From positions 1 through 32,842 of the forward strand of contig JANYGM010000204.1 of the NCBI GenBank assembly GCA_025362415.1: a DNA stretch of 32,842 nt, read 5' to 3'. This DNA comes from a bacterium. GTDB taxonomy: Bacteria > Bacteroidota > Bacteroidia > Cytophagales > Thermonemataceae. The translations under genes and the position numbers were made by a program. Shown piece after piece: positions 8,124-16,324 of the stretch. Positions within the stretch are counted from its first letter, which is position 1; every line of letters begins with the position of its first letter. The notes under the pieces were generated by a model. It made no database searches. It was not told the origin of the DNA and was given only the letters and a program-made list of their open reading frames with translations.

Positions 8124-8167
8124 TGTATTAAATTCAAATAATTTTGACAATAAATATCTTCTTATAA

Positions 8168-11089
8168 ATGAAACTTAATCTCCGCAATTTTGAAAAGTTT
8201 GAGCAACGCCACAACGGCTCTAATGTCGCTCAAACGCAAGCAATGCTTGATTTTATTAAGGCAACTTCTCTTTCGCAACTTATAGACCAAACTATCCCTA
8301 AGTCTATTCAGCTCAAAAAACCGCTAAACCTGCCACAGGCACAAACAGAACAAGAATTTTTAGCCTCTTTTAAGAAAATTGCACAGAAAAATAAAGTTTT
8401 CAAATCTTATATAGGAATGGGCTATTACGACAACTTTACGCCCAACGTAATCCTAAGAAATATCCTAGAAAACCCTGCTTGGTACACTGCTTACACTCCT
8501 TATCAGGCAGAAATTGCGCAAGGACGACTAGAAGCACTTATCAACTACCAAACAATGGTAATTGACCTTACAGGAATGGAAATTGCTAATGCCTCTCTTT
8601 TAGATGAAGGAACAGCAGCAGCAGAAGCTATGACAATGCTACACGCTCAACGCAAAGGAGAACGCAAAAATGCGAATACTTTTTTTGTATCAGAACTTTG
8701 TTTTCCACAAACTATTGATTTGCTAAAAACTCGTGGAACGCCTATTGGCATCAATATTTTGGTTGGCAACCATACCAAAATAGACCTTACTGATACCAAT
8801 ATTTATGGAATTATGTTGCAATATCCTGCAGGAAATGGTGAAGTTTTTGATTATTCTGCACTAATTGCAACTGCCAAAGAATTGGGCGTTTTTGTAGCGG
8901 TTGCGGCTGATTTACTGGCACTTACGTTGCTTACACCTCCTGGTGAGATGGGCGCAGATGTGGTCGTGGGTAGCTCGCAACGTATGGGAGTGCCTATGGG
9001 TTATGGTGGTCCTCACGCTGCATTTTTTGCTACAAAAGATGAATTTAAAAGACATATTCCTGGACGTATTATAGGCGTGTCGCTTGATGCAAAGGGAAAT
9101 AAAGCCTATAGAATGGCTTTGCAAACTCGTGAGCAACATATTCGTAGAGAAAAAGCTACTTCAAACATTTGTACTGCACAGGTTTTACTTTCTGTAATGG
9201 CTGGAATGTATGGCGTTTATCACGGTGCAAAAGGGCTTAGAGCTATTGGAGAACGTGTTTTTGGGCTTACAAACCTGCTAAAACAATCTTTACAAAAACT
9301 GAATTTTGTTATTGAAACGCAAAACCATTTTGATACACTCAAAATAGCGGTTGCTGACAAATCAAAAGTGAAAGAAATTGCAGAAAAACACGAAATGAAT
9401 TTCCGTATGTTTGAGGATAGCAATAATGGTAATTTTATTGGAATTTCTCTTGATGAAACGACAACAGTAGAAGACGTAGAGAAAATTATAAATGTGCTTT
9501 CAACGGCTGAAAATAAAGAAATTTCTTTTAAAATAAGTGATTTGGCAAACGAAATTTCGCTTAATCTTCCAGAAAATTTGCTAAGAAAATCAGCGTATAT
9601 GACGCACCCAGTTTTTAGTAAATACCATATAGAACACGAAATGTTGCGTTATATGAAGTATTTGGAAAACAAAGATTTATCATTAGTTCATTCTATGATT
9701 TCTTTGGGAAGTTGCACAATGAAACTCAATGCAACTGCAGAAATGATACCTGTTACTTGGAAAGAAATGGGCGCAATTCACCCATTTGTGCCTCTTAATC
9801 AGGCGCAAGGCTACATGGAAATGTGTCAAAACCTAACAGAATGGTTGAAAGAAATTACTGGTTTTGATGCTGTTTCTTTACAACCAAATTCTGGCGCACA
9901 AGGTGAATATGCGGGACTTATGGCTATTCGTGGTTATCACCTCAAAAACGGTGATACACACAGAAATATTGCCCTTATTCCTGCGTCTGCTCACGGCACT
10001 AATCCTGCGTCTGCAGTAATGGCTGGAATGACTGTTGTCGTGACGAAAACAGACGAAAAAGGTAACATTGATTTGGTAGATTTGAAAGAAAAAGTATTGC
10101 AACACAAAGATAATCTTTCTTGTCTAATGGTTACTTATCCATCTACTCACGGGGTTTTTGAGGAAGCTATACAAGAAATTTGCGCACTTATTCACGAAAA
10201 TGGTGGACAAGTTTATATGGACGGTGCTAATATGAATGCGCAAGTTGGGCTGACTTCTCCTGCAAATATTGGGGCTGATGTTTGCCATTTGAATTTGCAT
10301 AAAACTTTCTGTATTCCTCACGGTGGCGGAGGTCCTGGAATGGGTCCTATTTGCGTGAAAGCACATTTAGAGCCGTTTTTGGCAAGCCACGTAGTTGTGG
10401 AAATCAATAAAAATAATATGGGCGCAGTTTCTGCTGCACCTTACGGAAGTGCAAGTATTTTGGCTATTTCTTATGCTTATATTGCAATGATGGGTGGAGA
10501 TGGTTTGACTCGTGCTACTCAAATGGCTATTTTGAATGCAAATTATATCAAAGAACGCTTAGATGGTCATTTTGATGTGCTTTATACAGGCTCACAGGGG
10601 CGTGCTGCACACGAGATGATTTTGGATTGTAGAGATTTCAAAAAATTTGGTGTTGAGGCAGAAGATTTGGCAAAAAGACTGATGGATTATGGTTTTCACG
10701 CCCCTACATTGTCGTTTCCTGTAGCAGGAACGCTGATGATTGAGCCAACAGAAAGTGAAAGTAAAGATGAATTAGACCGTTTTTGTGATGCTATGATTGC
10801 GGTGCGTGAGGAAATAAGAGAAATAGAAAACGGTAAATATCCACAAGATAATAATGTCTTAAAAAATGCCCCTCATACGGCTGTGGTGGCACTTTCTAGC
10901 ACTTGGGAGTATCCGTATTCTCGTGAGAAGGCGGTTTATCCATTGCCTTATGTGAAAAATGCTAAATTTTGGCCAGCAGTTAGTCGCATTGATAGTGCTT
11001 ATGGAGATAGAAATTTGATGTGTAGCTGCATTCCATTGGAAGAATATACACAAAAAGAAGAAACAACTTCTACAGCAAGTGCTAATTAG
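8168..11089 (+). CDS. gcvP: Glycine dehydrogenase (decarboxylating), P protein of the glycine cleavage system
   Basis: The 973-residue cytoplasmic PLP enzyme decarboxylates glycine and passes the aminomethyl group to the lipoyl arm of GcvH. The single chain carries both halves that some bacteria split into GcvPA and GcvPB. The N-terminal half has SYIGMGYYDNFTPNVILRN and ENPAWYTAYTPYQAEIAQGR. The C-terminal half has SLGSCTMKLNA, QPNSGAQGEYAGL, ASAHGTNPASA, MDGANMNAQVG and NLHKTFCIPHGGGGPGMGP; the PLP lysine should be K712 in that last motif. Length fits full-length GcvP (about 950-970). The genes for H, T and L proteins are not in the window, so it is a stand-alone unit with its own promoter and terminator. 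Confidence 0.97.
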   Translation: MKLNLRNFEKFEQRHNGSNVAQTQAMLDFIKATSLSQLIDQTIPKSIQLKKPLNLPQAQTEQEFLASFKKIAQKNKVFKSYIGMGYYDNFTPNVILRNILENPAWYTAYTPYQAEIAQGRLEALINYQTMVIDLTGMEIANASLLDEGTAAAEAMTMLHAQRKGERKNANTFFVSELCFPQTIDLLKTRGTPIGINILVGNHTKIDLTDTNIYGIMLQYPAGNGEVFDYSALIATAKELGVFVAVAADLLALTLLTPPGEMGADVVVGSSQRMGVPMGYGGPHAAFFATKDEFKRHIPGRIIGVSLDAKGNKAYRMALQTREQHIRREKATSNICTAQVLLSVMAGMYGVYHGAKGLRAIGERVFGLTNLLKQSLQKLNFVIETQNHFDTLKIAVADKSKVKEIAEKHEMNFRMFEDSNNGNFIGISLDETTTVEDVEKIINVLSTAENKEISFKISDLANEISLNLPENLLRKSAYMTHPVFSKYHIEHEMLRYMKYLENKDLSLVHSMISLGSCTMKLNATAEMIPVTWKEMGAIHPFVPLNQAQGYMEMCQNLTEWLKEITGFDAVSLQPNSGAQGEYAGLMAIRGYHLKNGDTHRNIALIPASAHGTNPASAVMAGMTVVVTKTDEKGNIDLVDLKEKVLQHKDNLSCLMVTYPSTHGVFEEAIQEICALIHENGGQVYMDGANMNAQVGLTSPANIGADVCHLNLHKTFCIPHGGGGPGMGPICVKAHLEPFLASHVVVEINKNNMGAVSAAPYGSASILAISYAYIAMMGGDGLTRATQMAILNANYIKERLDGHFDVLYTGSQGRAAHEMILDCRDFKKFGVEAEDLAKRLMDYGFHAPTLSFPVAGTLMIEPTESESKDELDRFCDAMIAVREEIREIENGKYPQDNNVLKNAPHTAVVALSSTWEYPYSREKAVYPLPYVKNAKFWPAVSRIDSAYGDRNLMCSCIPLEEYTQKEETTSTASAN

Positions 11090-11107
11090 TATTCTTTAAA
11101 TTCTTAC

Positions 11108-11147
11108 AAAAATCCTATCAATATTAAAAATATTGATAGGATTTTTT
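11108..11147 (+). terminator. gcvP terminator
   Basis: AAAAATCCTATCAATATT pairs with AATATTGATAGGATTTTT around AAA, ending in a T run, 19 bp after the gcvP stop. Confidence 0.85.
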
Positions 11148-11149
11148 CG

Positions 11150-11157
11150 TATATTTG
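11150..11157 (+). promoter_or_regulatory. Candidate -7 box for the T5orf172-LRR gene
   Basis: TATATTTG matches TAnnTTTG and sits 36 bp before the ATG at 11194, abutting the gcvP terminator. No TTTG lies at the normal -33 spacing. Confidence 0.4.
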
Positions 11158-11193
11158 AAAGTATCTTTATCATTCAATAAAATCTAAAAAATA

Positions 11194-12159
11194 ATGCAAG
11201 GCTTTGTATATGTAATGCTAAACCCATTTTTCCCAGAATGGTTAAAAATTGGAAAAACCACCAAGACATCAGAAAAGAGAGCAAGAGAGATTTATAGAAA
11301 AGGGCAAGCAGTAGAATTTTGTGTTATTTATGAAAATGAAACAACAAATTGTGATTTGTTAGAGAAAGAGGTTCATCAAATTCTTAATAATTTTCGTATC
11401 AATCCTAATAGAGAGTTTTTTACTTTACCTGTCAAAAAAGCTATTTTAGCAATAGAGAAAGTAGTAAAACGCTTAGAACAAGAAAAGAAATTAGTTCAAA
11501 TATTAAGTAATAAAGAAGTAAGTACAGAAAATTGGTGGACAGAATTAAGTTTTGTTTGGCAACAAATTTTCAGAAATCATCTTGATTTAAGATATAATCC
11601 TTATGAAGCAGAAATTTTACAAGGTGTTCATAATGTTATTAGTCATTGTCAGGAACATAGATTAAGAAGTAAAGTTTCTGATTTGATTAAAGATAGTAAA
11701 TTTAGTAAGAAATTGTTACAATGGTATAAAAAATTAGAAGACAATAAAGCGGATTTTATGCTTTTTAATACATATTTACCTTATGAACCTTCTATCAATG
11801 ACATAGAACAAATTTTTAAACTAAAAGAAATAAATTGTAGTAATAATCTAGCTGTTATTGACTTAAAGCCGTTAGAGAAACTTGTGGCACTAGAGAAACT
11901 TAATTGTATGAATACTTGTATTTTAGATTTTTTACCTATTAAAAAACTCAAAAAAATCCAAGAAATTAACTTTAATTATACAAAAATAGATAGCTTGGAA
12001 ATATTAGAAAGCTTGCCAAAACTGCAAAAAATAAGTTGTATTGATACAGATTTGCAGGCAAGTCAAATAGCTGATTTTCAAGTAAAAAACAAAGATTGTG
12101 AGGTCATTCTAAACAGTTTTTTGACCTTTGCGACAGAAACCAAAAAACAAAAATCTTAA
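11194..12159 (+). CDS. T5orf172 (GIY-YIG superfamily) domain fused to leucine-rich repeats
   Basis: A 321-residue predicted cytoplasmic protein of two parts. Residues 1-80 fit the T5orf172/Mug113 branch of the GIY-YIG fold: FVYVMLNP (4-11), WLKIGKTT (16-23), a basic helix with KRAREIYRKG, LLEKEVHQIL (55-64, containing the candidate catalytic Glu) and NREFFTL (72-78). A charged helical linker to about 105 leads to WWTELSFVWQQIF, a cap sequence seen before leucine-rich repeats in Bacteroidota. From about 210 to 300 come LRR-like units (LKEINCSNNL, LEKLNCMNT, IQEINFNYT, LQKISCID). The nuclease fold with an LRR recognition surface could act in a conflict or defence role, but catalysis is unproven. 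It is followed at 54 bp by a likely toxin-antitoxin remnant. Confidence 0.7.
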   Translation: MQGFVYVMLNPFFPEWLKIGKTTKTSEKRAREIYRKGQAVEFCVIYENETTNCDLLEKEVHQILNNFRINPNREFFTLPVKKAILAIEKVVKRLEQEKKLVQILSNKEVSTENWWTELSFVWQQIFRNHLDLRYNPYEAEILQGVHNVISHCQEHRLRSKVSDLIKDSKFSKKLLQWYKKLEDNKADFMLFNTYLPYEPSINDIEQIFKLKEINCSNNLAVIDLKPLEKLVALEKLNCMNTCILDFLPIKKLKKIQEINFNYTKIDSLEILESLPKLQKISCIDTDLQASQIADFQVKNKDCEVILNSFLTFATETKKQKS

Positions 12160-12213
12160 AATGGAACTTGTTGGACTATCAGACTTGTTTTATCAAAAAT
12201 AAATCACAAAAAA

Positions 12214-12546
12214 ATGAAAGAAATAGAAGATAACTTGACCATTGTAGAAAATGAATTAGAGGATTTTCTACAAAAACACCCATCTTTAGTGGCTGCATTG
12301 CCTAAAATCAAAGAAATTATTACACAGTATTATCCAGATATTGTTTTTGAGGAGTCAATCAATACTGACGTGGAAGAATATCACACCTCACTTGTCTTAA
12401 AAGCACAAACGCAAATTTCAATGAAAACAGCTCTTGAAGTGCAAAGACGTATGTTCCACGACCCTTCATTTATAGAAATAATTAGGCAACCAGCTATAAA
12501 TCAATTTTTTACACTTAATATATTGGGTAGGATATATGAAATTTAA
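12214..12546 (+). CDS. Small protein of unknown function, likely partner of a HEPN-type gene
   Basis: The 110-residue acidic protein has an N-terminal helix (NLTIVENELEDFLQKHPSL) and a core LPKIKEIITQYYPDIVFEES followed by TSLVLKAQTQISMKTALEVQRRM. This layout resembles the ~100-residue genes that often precede HEPN proteins in bacterial toxin-antitoxin-like pairs, where the first gene gives LxxEVxxDPE and SVEEAL segments; similarity here is only at pattern level. Its last 11 bases overlap the ATG of the next small frame, which argues for translational coupling. No signal peptide or membrane segment is present. An independent hypothetical protein is the alternative. Confidence 0.5.
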   Translation: MKEIEDNLTIVENELEDFLQKHPSLVAALPKIKEIITQYYPDIVFEESINTDVEEYHTSLVLKAQTQISMKTALEVQRRMFHDPSFIEIIRQPAINQFFTLNILGRIYEI

Positions 12547-12621
12547 CTGGCGAGATTACTTGCGTCTAGCAGAAAATTTATGTGAAGAAGATACTGAATT
12601 AGTTGTATTGATAGCTTTTTA
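12536..12621 (+). pseudogene. Truncated HEPN-type toxin-like gene (28 codons)
   Basis: An ATG at 12536, overlapping the upstream stop, opens MKFNWRDYLRLAENLCEE and ends at a TAG at 12619-12621. The start FNWRDYLRLA resembles the N-terminus of bacterial HEPN proteins (typically nW.eYL.lA, followed by an RxAYYAAF helix). Here the frame ends ELVVLIAF, possibly the collapsed remains of that helix, and the convergent CvpA gene begins within 10 bp. I infer a 3' deletion. A genuine 28-residue peptide cannot be excluded. Confidence 0.4.
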
Positions 12622-12627
12622 GGTAAA

Positions 12628-13221
12628 TTACTGTGGATTATTACGCTGATTTCTTTGCTGATTATTATTCTTATTTGGCTGATTTTGAGGGGTATTTTTA
12701 TCTTGGTTAATAATTTTTTTGGTGTCTTCAATAATATCTTGTCCCAAAAGCATCACTTTGGAGGCATTGCTGACCAAATAAGGAGCAATAGGCTCAACGA
12801 CAGGAAAAAGCAAACTTCCTTTTAGGAGTGTGTTGTCAAAAGTTTTTAGACTATTAAACAACCACAAGAAAATACTCACAAAAAAAGCAAACTTCAACAC
12901 ACCAAAAGTTGCGCCAATAAGGTTGTCAAAACTACCCAAAACCGTACTATCCAGCACGCCTTTGAGGTAGTTGCCAAGTTTATTGATAACAAACCAAATC
13001 ACCACAAAAGTAATAATAAATGCCACGTAAGGCATTGCACTATTTTTTAGGTCTGTATGTGGCGCAATAAGTTGTAGCGTAAAATGAAAGAATTTGAATC
13101 CCAACACTATAGCCAAAAAGAACGAAATAGTAGAAATAAGGGTCATTACTGCCCCTGTTTGGTAGCCTTTGTGTGCGCCCCAAAGCAAAGGCAACAAAAT
13201 AAAAATATCAATTGTATTCAT
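12628..13221 (-). CDS. CvpA family membrane protein
   Basis: A 197-residue inner-membrane protein with four hydrophobic segments (about residues 4-20, 26-46, 63-82 and 105-125) and the CvpA pattern: an IDIFILLPLLWGAHKGYQTG start, then NKLGNYLKGVLDSTVLGSFDNLIGATFG, and a Gly-rich turn before the last helix. The C-terminal ~35 residues are an Asn/Gln-rich, low-complexity tail (NQPNKNNNQQRNQRNNPQ), longer than in many homologues and probably disordered. CvpA proteins are tied to colicin V export and envelope homeostasis in E. coli; the molecular role is not settled. It lies 84 bp downstream of yqeY on the same strand, separated by a short repeat tract. Confidence 0.85.
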   Translation of the reverse strand: MNTIDIFILLPLLWGAHKGYQTGAVMTLISTISFFLAIVLGFKFFHFTLQLIAPHTDLKNSAMPYVAFIITFVVIWFVINKLGNYLKGVLDSTVLGSFDNLIGATFGVLKFAFFVSIFLWLFNSLKTFDNTLLKGSLLFPVVEPIAPYLVSNASKVMLLGQDIIEDTKKIINQDKNTPQNQPNKNNNQQRNQRNNPQ

Positions 13222-13229
13222 CTTCTTTA

Positions 13230-13254
13230 ATTATGAATTGTGAATTGTGAATTT
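13230..13254. repeat. AATTGTGAATTGTGAATT short tandem tract
   Basis: Three degenerate 9-bp units (ttatgaatt, gtgaattgt, gaatttt) lie immediately upstream of the cvpA start. This is the reverse orientation of the tract at 1436-1470. Confidence 0.5.
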
Positions 13255-13305
13255 TGAACGAATACAAAACACTACTATTCAGTTTATTAAGAATATTAAC
13301 TCAAA

Positions 13306-13752
13306 CTAGCTTAACAATTTCTTTACCATTTCAGAGATAAGTTTTCCCTCAAATTGCCCTGCCATTTCTTTGTTGGCAAGTCCAATAATTTTACCCATTT
13401 CCTTGATTGTTGCGTTATTTTCAGCAATAATAGCTTTAATTTTTGCTTCTGCATCTTCTGCCGAAAGTTGTTTTGGCAAGTATTTTTCAATGACGTGAAT
13501 AACGGCAAGTTGCTCTGCTGCTTGCTCTTCTCTGCCGCCATTTTTAAACATATCAAAAGACTCTTTGCGTTGTTTGAGTGCTTTTGTAAGCAAGGCTATT
13601 TCGTTGGCAGGAGTGATATTTTCTGTTGCACCACCTTTGGTTTCTTCTAATAAAATAAGTGATTTTATCTCACGCAAAGCGGTTAATGTACTCTTTTCTT
13701 GGGCTTTCATAGCCGTTTTGATGTCTTCGTTGATTTGTTCTTTGAGTGTCAT
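13306..13752 (-). CDS. GatB/YqeY domain-containing protein
   Basis: A 148-residue cytoplasmic protein matching the stand-alone YqeY family: TLKEQINEDIKTAMKAQEKSTLTALREIKSLI at the start, RKESFDMFKNGGREEQAAEQLAVIHVIEKYLPKQLS in the middle and a C-terminal MGKIIGLANKEMAGQFEGKLISEMVKKLL. The fold equals the tail domain of GatB, suggesting a link to tRNA or aminoacyl-tRNA metabolism, although the precise job of YqeY is unknown. Length is normal for the family (about 150). It probably forms a small transcription unit with cvpA. It is separated from actF by a terminator, so it is not part of the respiratory operon. Confidence 0.9.
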   Translation of the reverse strand: MTLKEQINEDIKTAMKAQEKSTLTALREIKSLILLEETKGGATENITPANEIALLTKALKQRKESFDMFKNGGREEQAAEQLAVIHVIEKYLPKQLSAEDAEAKIKAIIAENNATIKEMGKIIGLANKEMAGQFEGKLISEMVKKLLS

Positions 13753-13824
13753 TAGGATTATTTTTTAAGAATTGTTTTACAAAAATACAAAAAACATCAT
13801 TAAAAGCAAGTTATTTGAAAAAAG

Positions 13825-13882
13825 TACAAAATACGAAGTGCAAAATATGAACATAAAATATTGATTATTAAGTTATTGTAGA
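13825..13882. repeat. Composite intergenic repeat: ACG tract plus ATTGATTATTAAGTTATT unit
   Basis: Degenerate tacaaaatacgaagtgcaaaatatg (13826-13850) is followed by aacataaaat + ATTGATTATTAAGTTATT (13850-13877). The same order, including aacataa.atattgattattaag, occurs at about 28108-28145. Confidence 0.55.
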
Positions 13883-13885
13883 AAC

Positions 13886-13933
13886 AAAAAACCTATAAAA
13901 TTAAGTGTAACACTTGATTTTATAGGTTTTTTA
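13886..13933 (-). terminator. actF terminator
   Basis: AAAAAACCTATAAAAT pairs with ATTTTATAGGTTTTTT around a small inner stem AAGTGTAACACTT, with T tracts on both strands. It lies 50 bp beyond the actF stop and would end the respiratory transcript. Confidence 0.8.
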
Positions 13934-13982
13934 TTTCTAATTAAACGTCATTTTTCGTACTTCGTATTTCGTACCTTTTTTA

Positions 13983-15344
13983 TTAGATATTATGTGCCAA
14001 ACTTTCCTCTATCATTGGGTGATTTTTTGGAATAAGTGGTGCTTTTGAAAGTGTATTTGCCACTACATATACAAATCCACAGGCAAACATCATAATACAA
14101 CCAATTTCCATAAGTCCAAAACCACCGTGTTCTCCAACTGTTCCTGGCATTACCATTACGAAAAAATCCAAATAGTGACCAATAATAATACCAAAAGCAG
14201 CCACTTTTAAGAAAATTTCTTTGCGTTTTGCATCTCTTGTCATCAAAAATAACAAAGGAAACAAAAAGTTAATTACTAAATTCATTGGAAGCATTGGCGC
14301 ATAAACACCGTCAAAACCTTCTAAACGCTCTTTGAAGTAAATTGTTTCCTCTGAAATATTAGCATAATAAATAAGTAAAAATTGAGAAAACCAAACATAA
14401 GTCCAGAAGATACTCAATCCAAACATAAATTTACCTAAGTCGTGTAAATGGTTTTCATTTACCATTTTAAGATAACCTTGTTCTTTCAAAAGAATAATAG
14501 TCAAAGTAATTACAGAAAAACCAGTAACCAACCAACTAGCCAACATATACCAGCCAAACATTGTGCTAAACCAGTGTGTATCAATGCTCATTACCCAATC
14601 CCACGCAGATGTAGAAGACGTAACACCAAAGAAAACAAGGAATGTAGCCGCAACAACTGTATTTTTATCATAATTTACGGCTGCAAGTCTGTCCGTAACG
14701 CTATCTTCTGCCAAAGAATTAGCACGCAATTTTTCATATAACAAATACCAGCCAGCAAAATAAGCAAAGAAACGTATCACCCAAAACAGAGGGAAAGTAC
14801 CTTTATCAAGAGGCCAAAAGAACATTCCTGCTTTGCCATCAATGATACTATCATAAGTTTTGCCTGCTTTGTCGTATATATCAGCGTGTGTCCAGTGGAA
14901 CATACTTGTATGCGAAAAATATGATGCAAGGAAAACAACCAACATCACAAGTCCCGTAATAGGCAAAAATTTACCAAATGCCATAGGAATTCTTAGTATC
15001 AAAGAAGACCAGCCCGCTTTTGCCATATATTGCACCGCAATAAAGAAAACACCAGCCACAGCAATACCTGTAAATAAAAGACTATTTACCCAAAGGTTTG
15101 CCCAAACTCTAGAAATCCAGTTAAAGCCGTGATGCCCTTCTGCTGCCTTTTCAGCGTGTTTTGCGCCCTCGTGTGCAACACCTGCCGCCTCGTGATGTGC
15201 ATTAAAATCTTTCAAAGAGAAAATAACTGCGCCAATGATAAAAAGCACAAGTCCTATCCCTATTCCCATTACGAGTTTTTTCCTAAGTTCTGCAGGAAAT
15301 ACATACTTTTCGTTGAGGTCGTATTCTACGTGTTCGTGAGCCAT
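13983..15344 (-). CDS. actF: Alternative complex III subunit ActF (quinone-binding membrane subunit 2)
   Basis: A 453-residue integral membrane subunit of the quinol:cytochrome c oxidoreductase that replaces the bc1 complex in many Bacteroidota. About ten hydrophobic helices are visible, with family segments such as WANLWVNSLLFTGIA, SYFSHTSMFHWTHADIYDKA, GMFFWPLDKGTFPLFWVIRFFAYFAGWYLLY and STSAWDWVMSIDTHWFSTMFGWYM. Between the first two helices is a His/Ala/Glu-rich stretch (HHEAAGVAHEGAKHAEKA). It is the last act gene on the minus strand, with a 180-bp gap to actE and a strong terminator after it. In the known complex ActF packs against the ActABCD core and resembles a degenerate NrfD-like subunit. 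Assignment is firm from sequence and position. Confidence 0.93.
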   Translation of the reverse strand: MAHEHVEYDLNEKYVFPAELRKKLVMGIGIGLVLFIIGAVIFSLKDFNAHHEAAGVAHEGAKHAEKAAEGHHGFNWISRVWANLWVNSLLFTGIAVAGVFFIAVQYMAKAGWSSLILRIPMAFGKFLPITGLVMLVVFLASYFSHTSMFHWTHADIYDKAGKTYDSIIDGKAGMFFWPLDKGTFPLFWVIRFFAYFAGWYLLYEKLRANSLAEDSVTDRLAAVNYDKNTVVAATFLVFFGVTSSTSAWDWVMSIDTHWFSTMFGWYMLASWLVTGFSVITLTIILLKEQGYLKMVNENHLHDLGKFMFGLSIFWTYVWFSQFLLIYYANISEETIYFKERLEGFDGVYAPMLPMNLVINFLFPLLFLMTRDAKRKEIFLKVAAFGIIIGHYLDFFVMVMPGTVGEHGGFGLMEIGCIMMFACGFVYVVANTLSKAPLIPKNHPMIEESLAHNI

Positions 15345-15401
15345 ATTAGAATATATTTATAAATTTTTAAAGATATTTAATGAGTAATTTTTTGGTACTT
15401 T

Positions 15402-15498
15402 GTAGAGATAAGGCATTGCCTTATCTGAATGATTTGTATTTTCGTCACAATGTAATGCTTATTGTTTGTCGTTAGATAAGGCATTGCCTTATCTCTAC
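15402..15498. repeat. Paired AGATAAGGCA palindromes forming a nested inverted repeat
   Basis: GTAGAGATAAGGCATTGCC... at 15402-15426 and its reverse complement at 15474-15498 are each self-palindromic (AGATAAGGCA / TTGCCTTATCT) and also pair with one another across 47 bp. The block sits in the actE-actF spacer and would fold in the operon mRNA. Confidence 0.75.
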
Positions 15499-15523
15499 AT
15501 AAATATCAACTAAACCACTACAC

Positions 15524-16234
15524 TTATTTTTTCGCTGCAACAGTTGCAGTAGGTGTTTTTGCAGTAGAATCTTTCTTTTCTTCTACTACAAGAAGGCTTT
15601 TTCCAGTTTCATCAACTTGTCCTTGCAGTACGTGAACATAGTTTGCCACTTGCCAACGCTCCAAAGGATTAAGTTGTGAGGCGTGCGACCACATACGACC
15701 TTTTCCGTGTGTAATAACGTGCCAAATATGTGCGCTATTTGCTTTTGCAATAGCTCCACCAGTCAAATTAGCCACACCTTGATATTTTACGCCTACTTTT
15801 CCATTACCTTTACCTTCCGCACCGTGGCAAGGACTACAAAGACGTTCATAAATAATTTTACCTTCTGCAATAGATTTTTTATTAAGAGGAAGCGGATTTA
15901 TAAGTGTTTTTTCCTCTTTTAAAATACTATCTTTATGTGTATTATAAACCATTAAGCCCAAATCAGTTTTAGAACCGTCATCATCTACAAAAGAAGTAGC
16001 ATAATTGCGGCGAGAAACCGTACCAGCAACAGGCTCACGCATATTCATTTGGTATGGGTTGATTTTGTTGAGAGAGTCATCTACTGTAACCTGACTAAGT
16101 GGGTCATAAGCAATAGATGTGTACATATTTGGCGCAAATTCTGTACCTGGGTCATTAGGATTTTGTCCACAAGACACAAGGCTCAAACTAGCTCCAAAAA
16201 GTAAAGAGGCAGATAAAATATTTTTTATTTTCAT
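15524..16234 (-). CDS. actE: Alternative complex III subunit ActE, monohaem cytochrome c lipoprotein
   Basis: A 236-residue exported lipoprotein that should take electrons out of the Act complex towards cytochrome c or an oxidase. The signal peptide MKIKNILSASLLFGASLSLVSCG has a clear lipobox (LVSC), so the protein is anchored by lipid on the periplasmic face. One haem site, CSPCHGAEGKGNGKVG, lies in the central part, with a downstream candidate methionine ligand in the GRMWSHASQL segment. The C-terminal ~25 residues are a Lys/Thr/Ala-rich tail. The open frame extends 14 codons upstream (MICIHNLQFTIIKI), but I use the ATG at 16234 because that extension is translated repeat sequence and would displace the signal peptide. 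Confidence 0.92.
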   Translation of the reverse strand: MKIKNILSASLLFGASLSLVSCGQNPNDPGTEFAPNMYTSIAYDPLSQVTVDDSLNKINPYQMNMREPVAGTVSRRNYATSFVDDDGSKTDLGLMVYNTHKDSILKEEKTLINPLPLNKKSIAEGKIIYERLCSPCHGAEGKGNGKVGVKYQGVANLTGGAIAKANSAHIWHVITHGKGRMWSHASQLNPLERWQVANYVHVLQGQVDETGKSLLVVEEKKDSTAKTPTATVAAKK

Positions 16235-16243
16235 TATTTTAAT

Positions 16244-16320
16244 AATTGTGAATTGTAAATTATGAATGCAAATCACTAACTTACTTATTTTCTATTGATT
16301 ATCAAGTTATTATATTGTGA
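16244..16320. repeat. Short AT-rich repeats between actE and the NTF2-like gene
   Basis: aattgtgaattgtaaattatgaat (16244-16266) belongs to the 9-bp tract family, and ctattgattatcaagttattat (16293-16314) to the ATTGATTATTAAG family. Both kinds recur elsewhere in the window. Confidence 0.5.
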
Positions 16321-16324
16321 ACAC

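Noticed and set aside
8124..8167. Glycine riboswitch upstream of gcvP
   Set aside because: The leader after the predicted start site is under 45 bases and has no aptamer-like pairing.
12160..12213. 13-codon frame between the LRR fusion and the 110-residue gene
   Set aside because: It is too short and shows no coding signal beyond an ATG and a stop.
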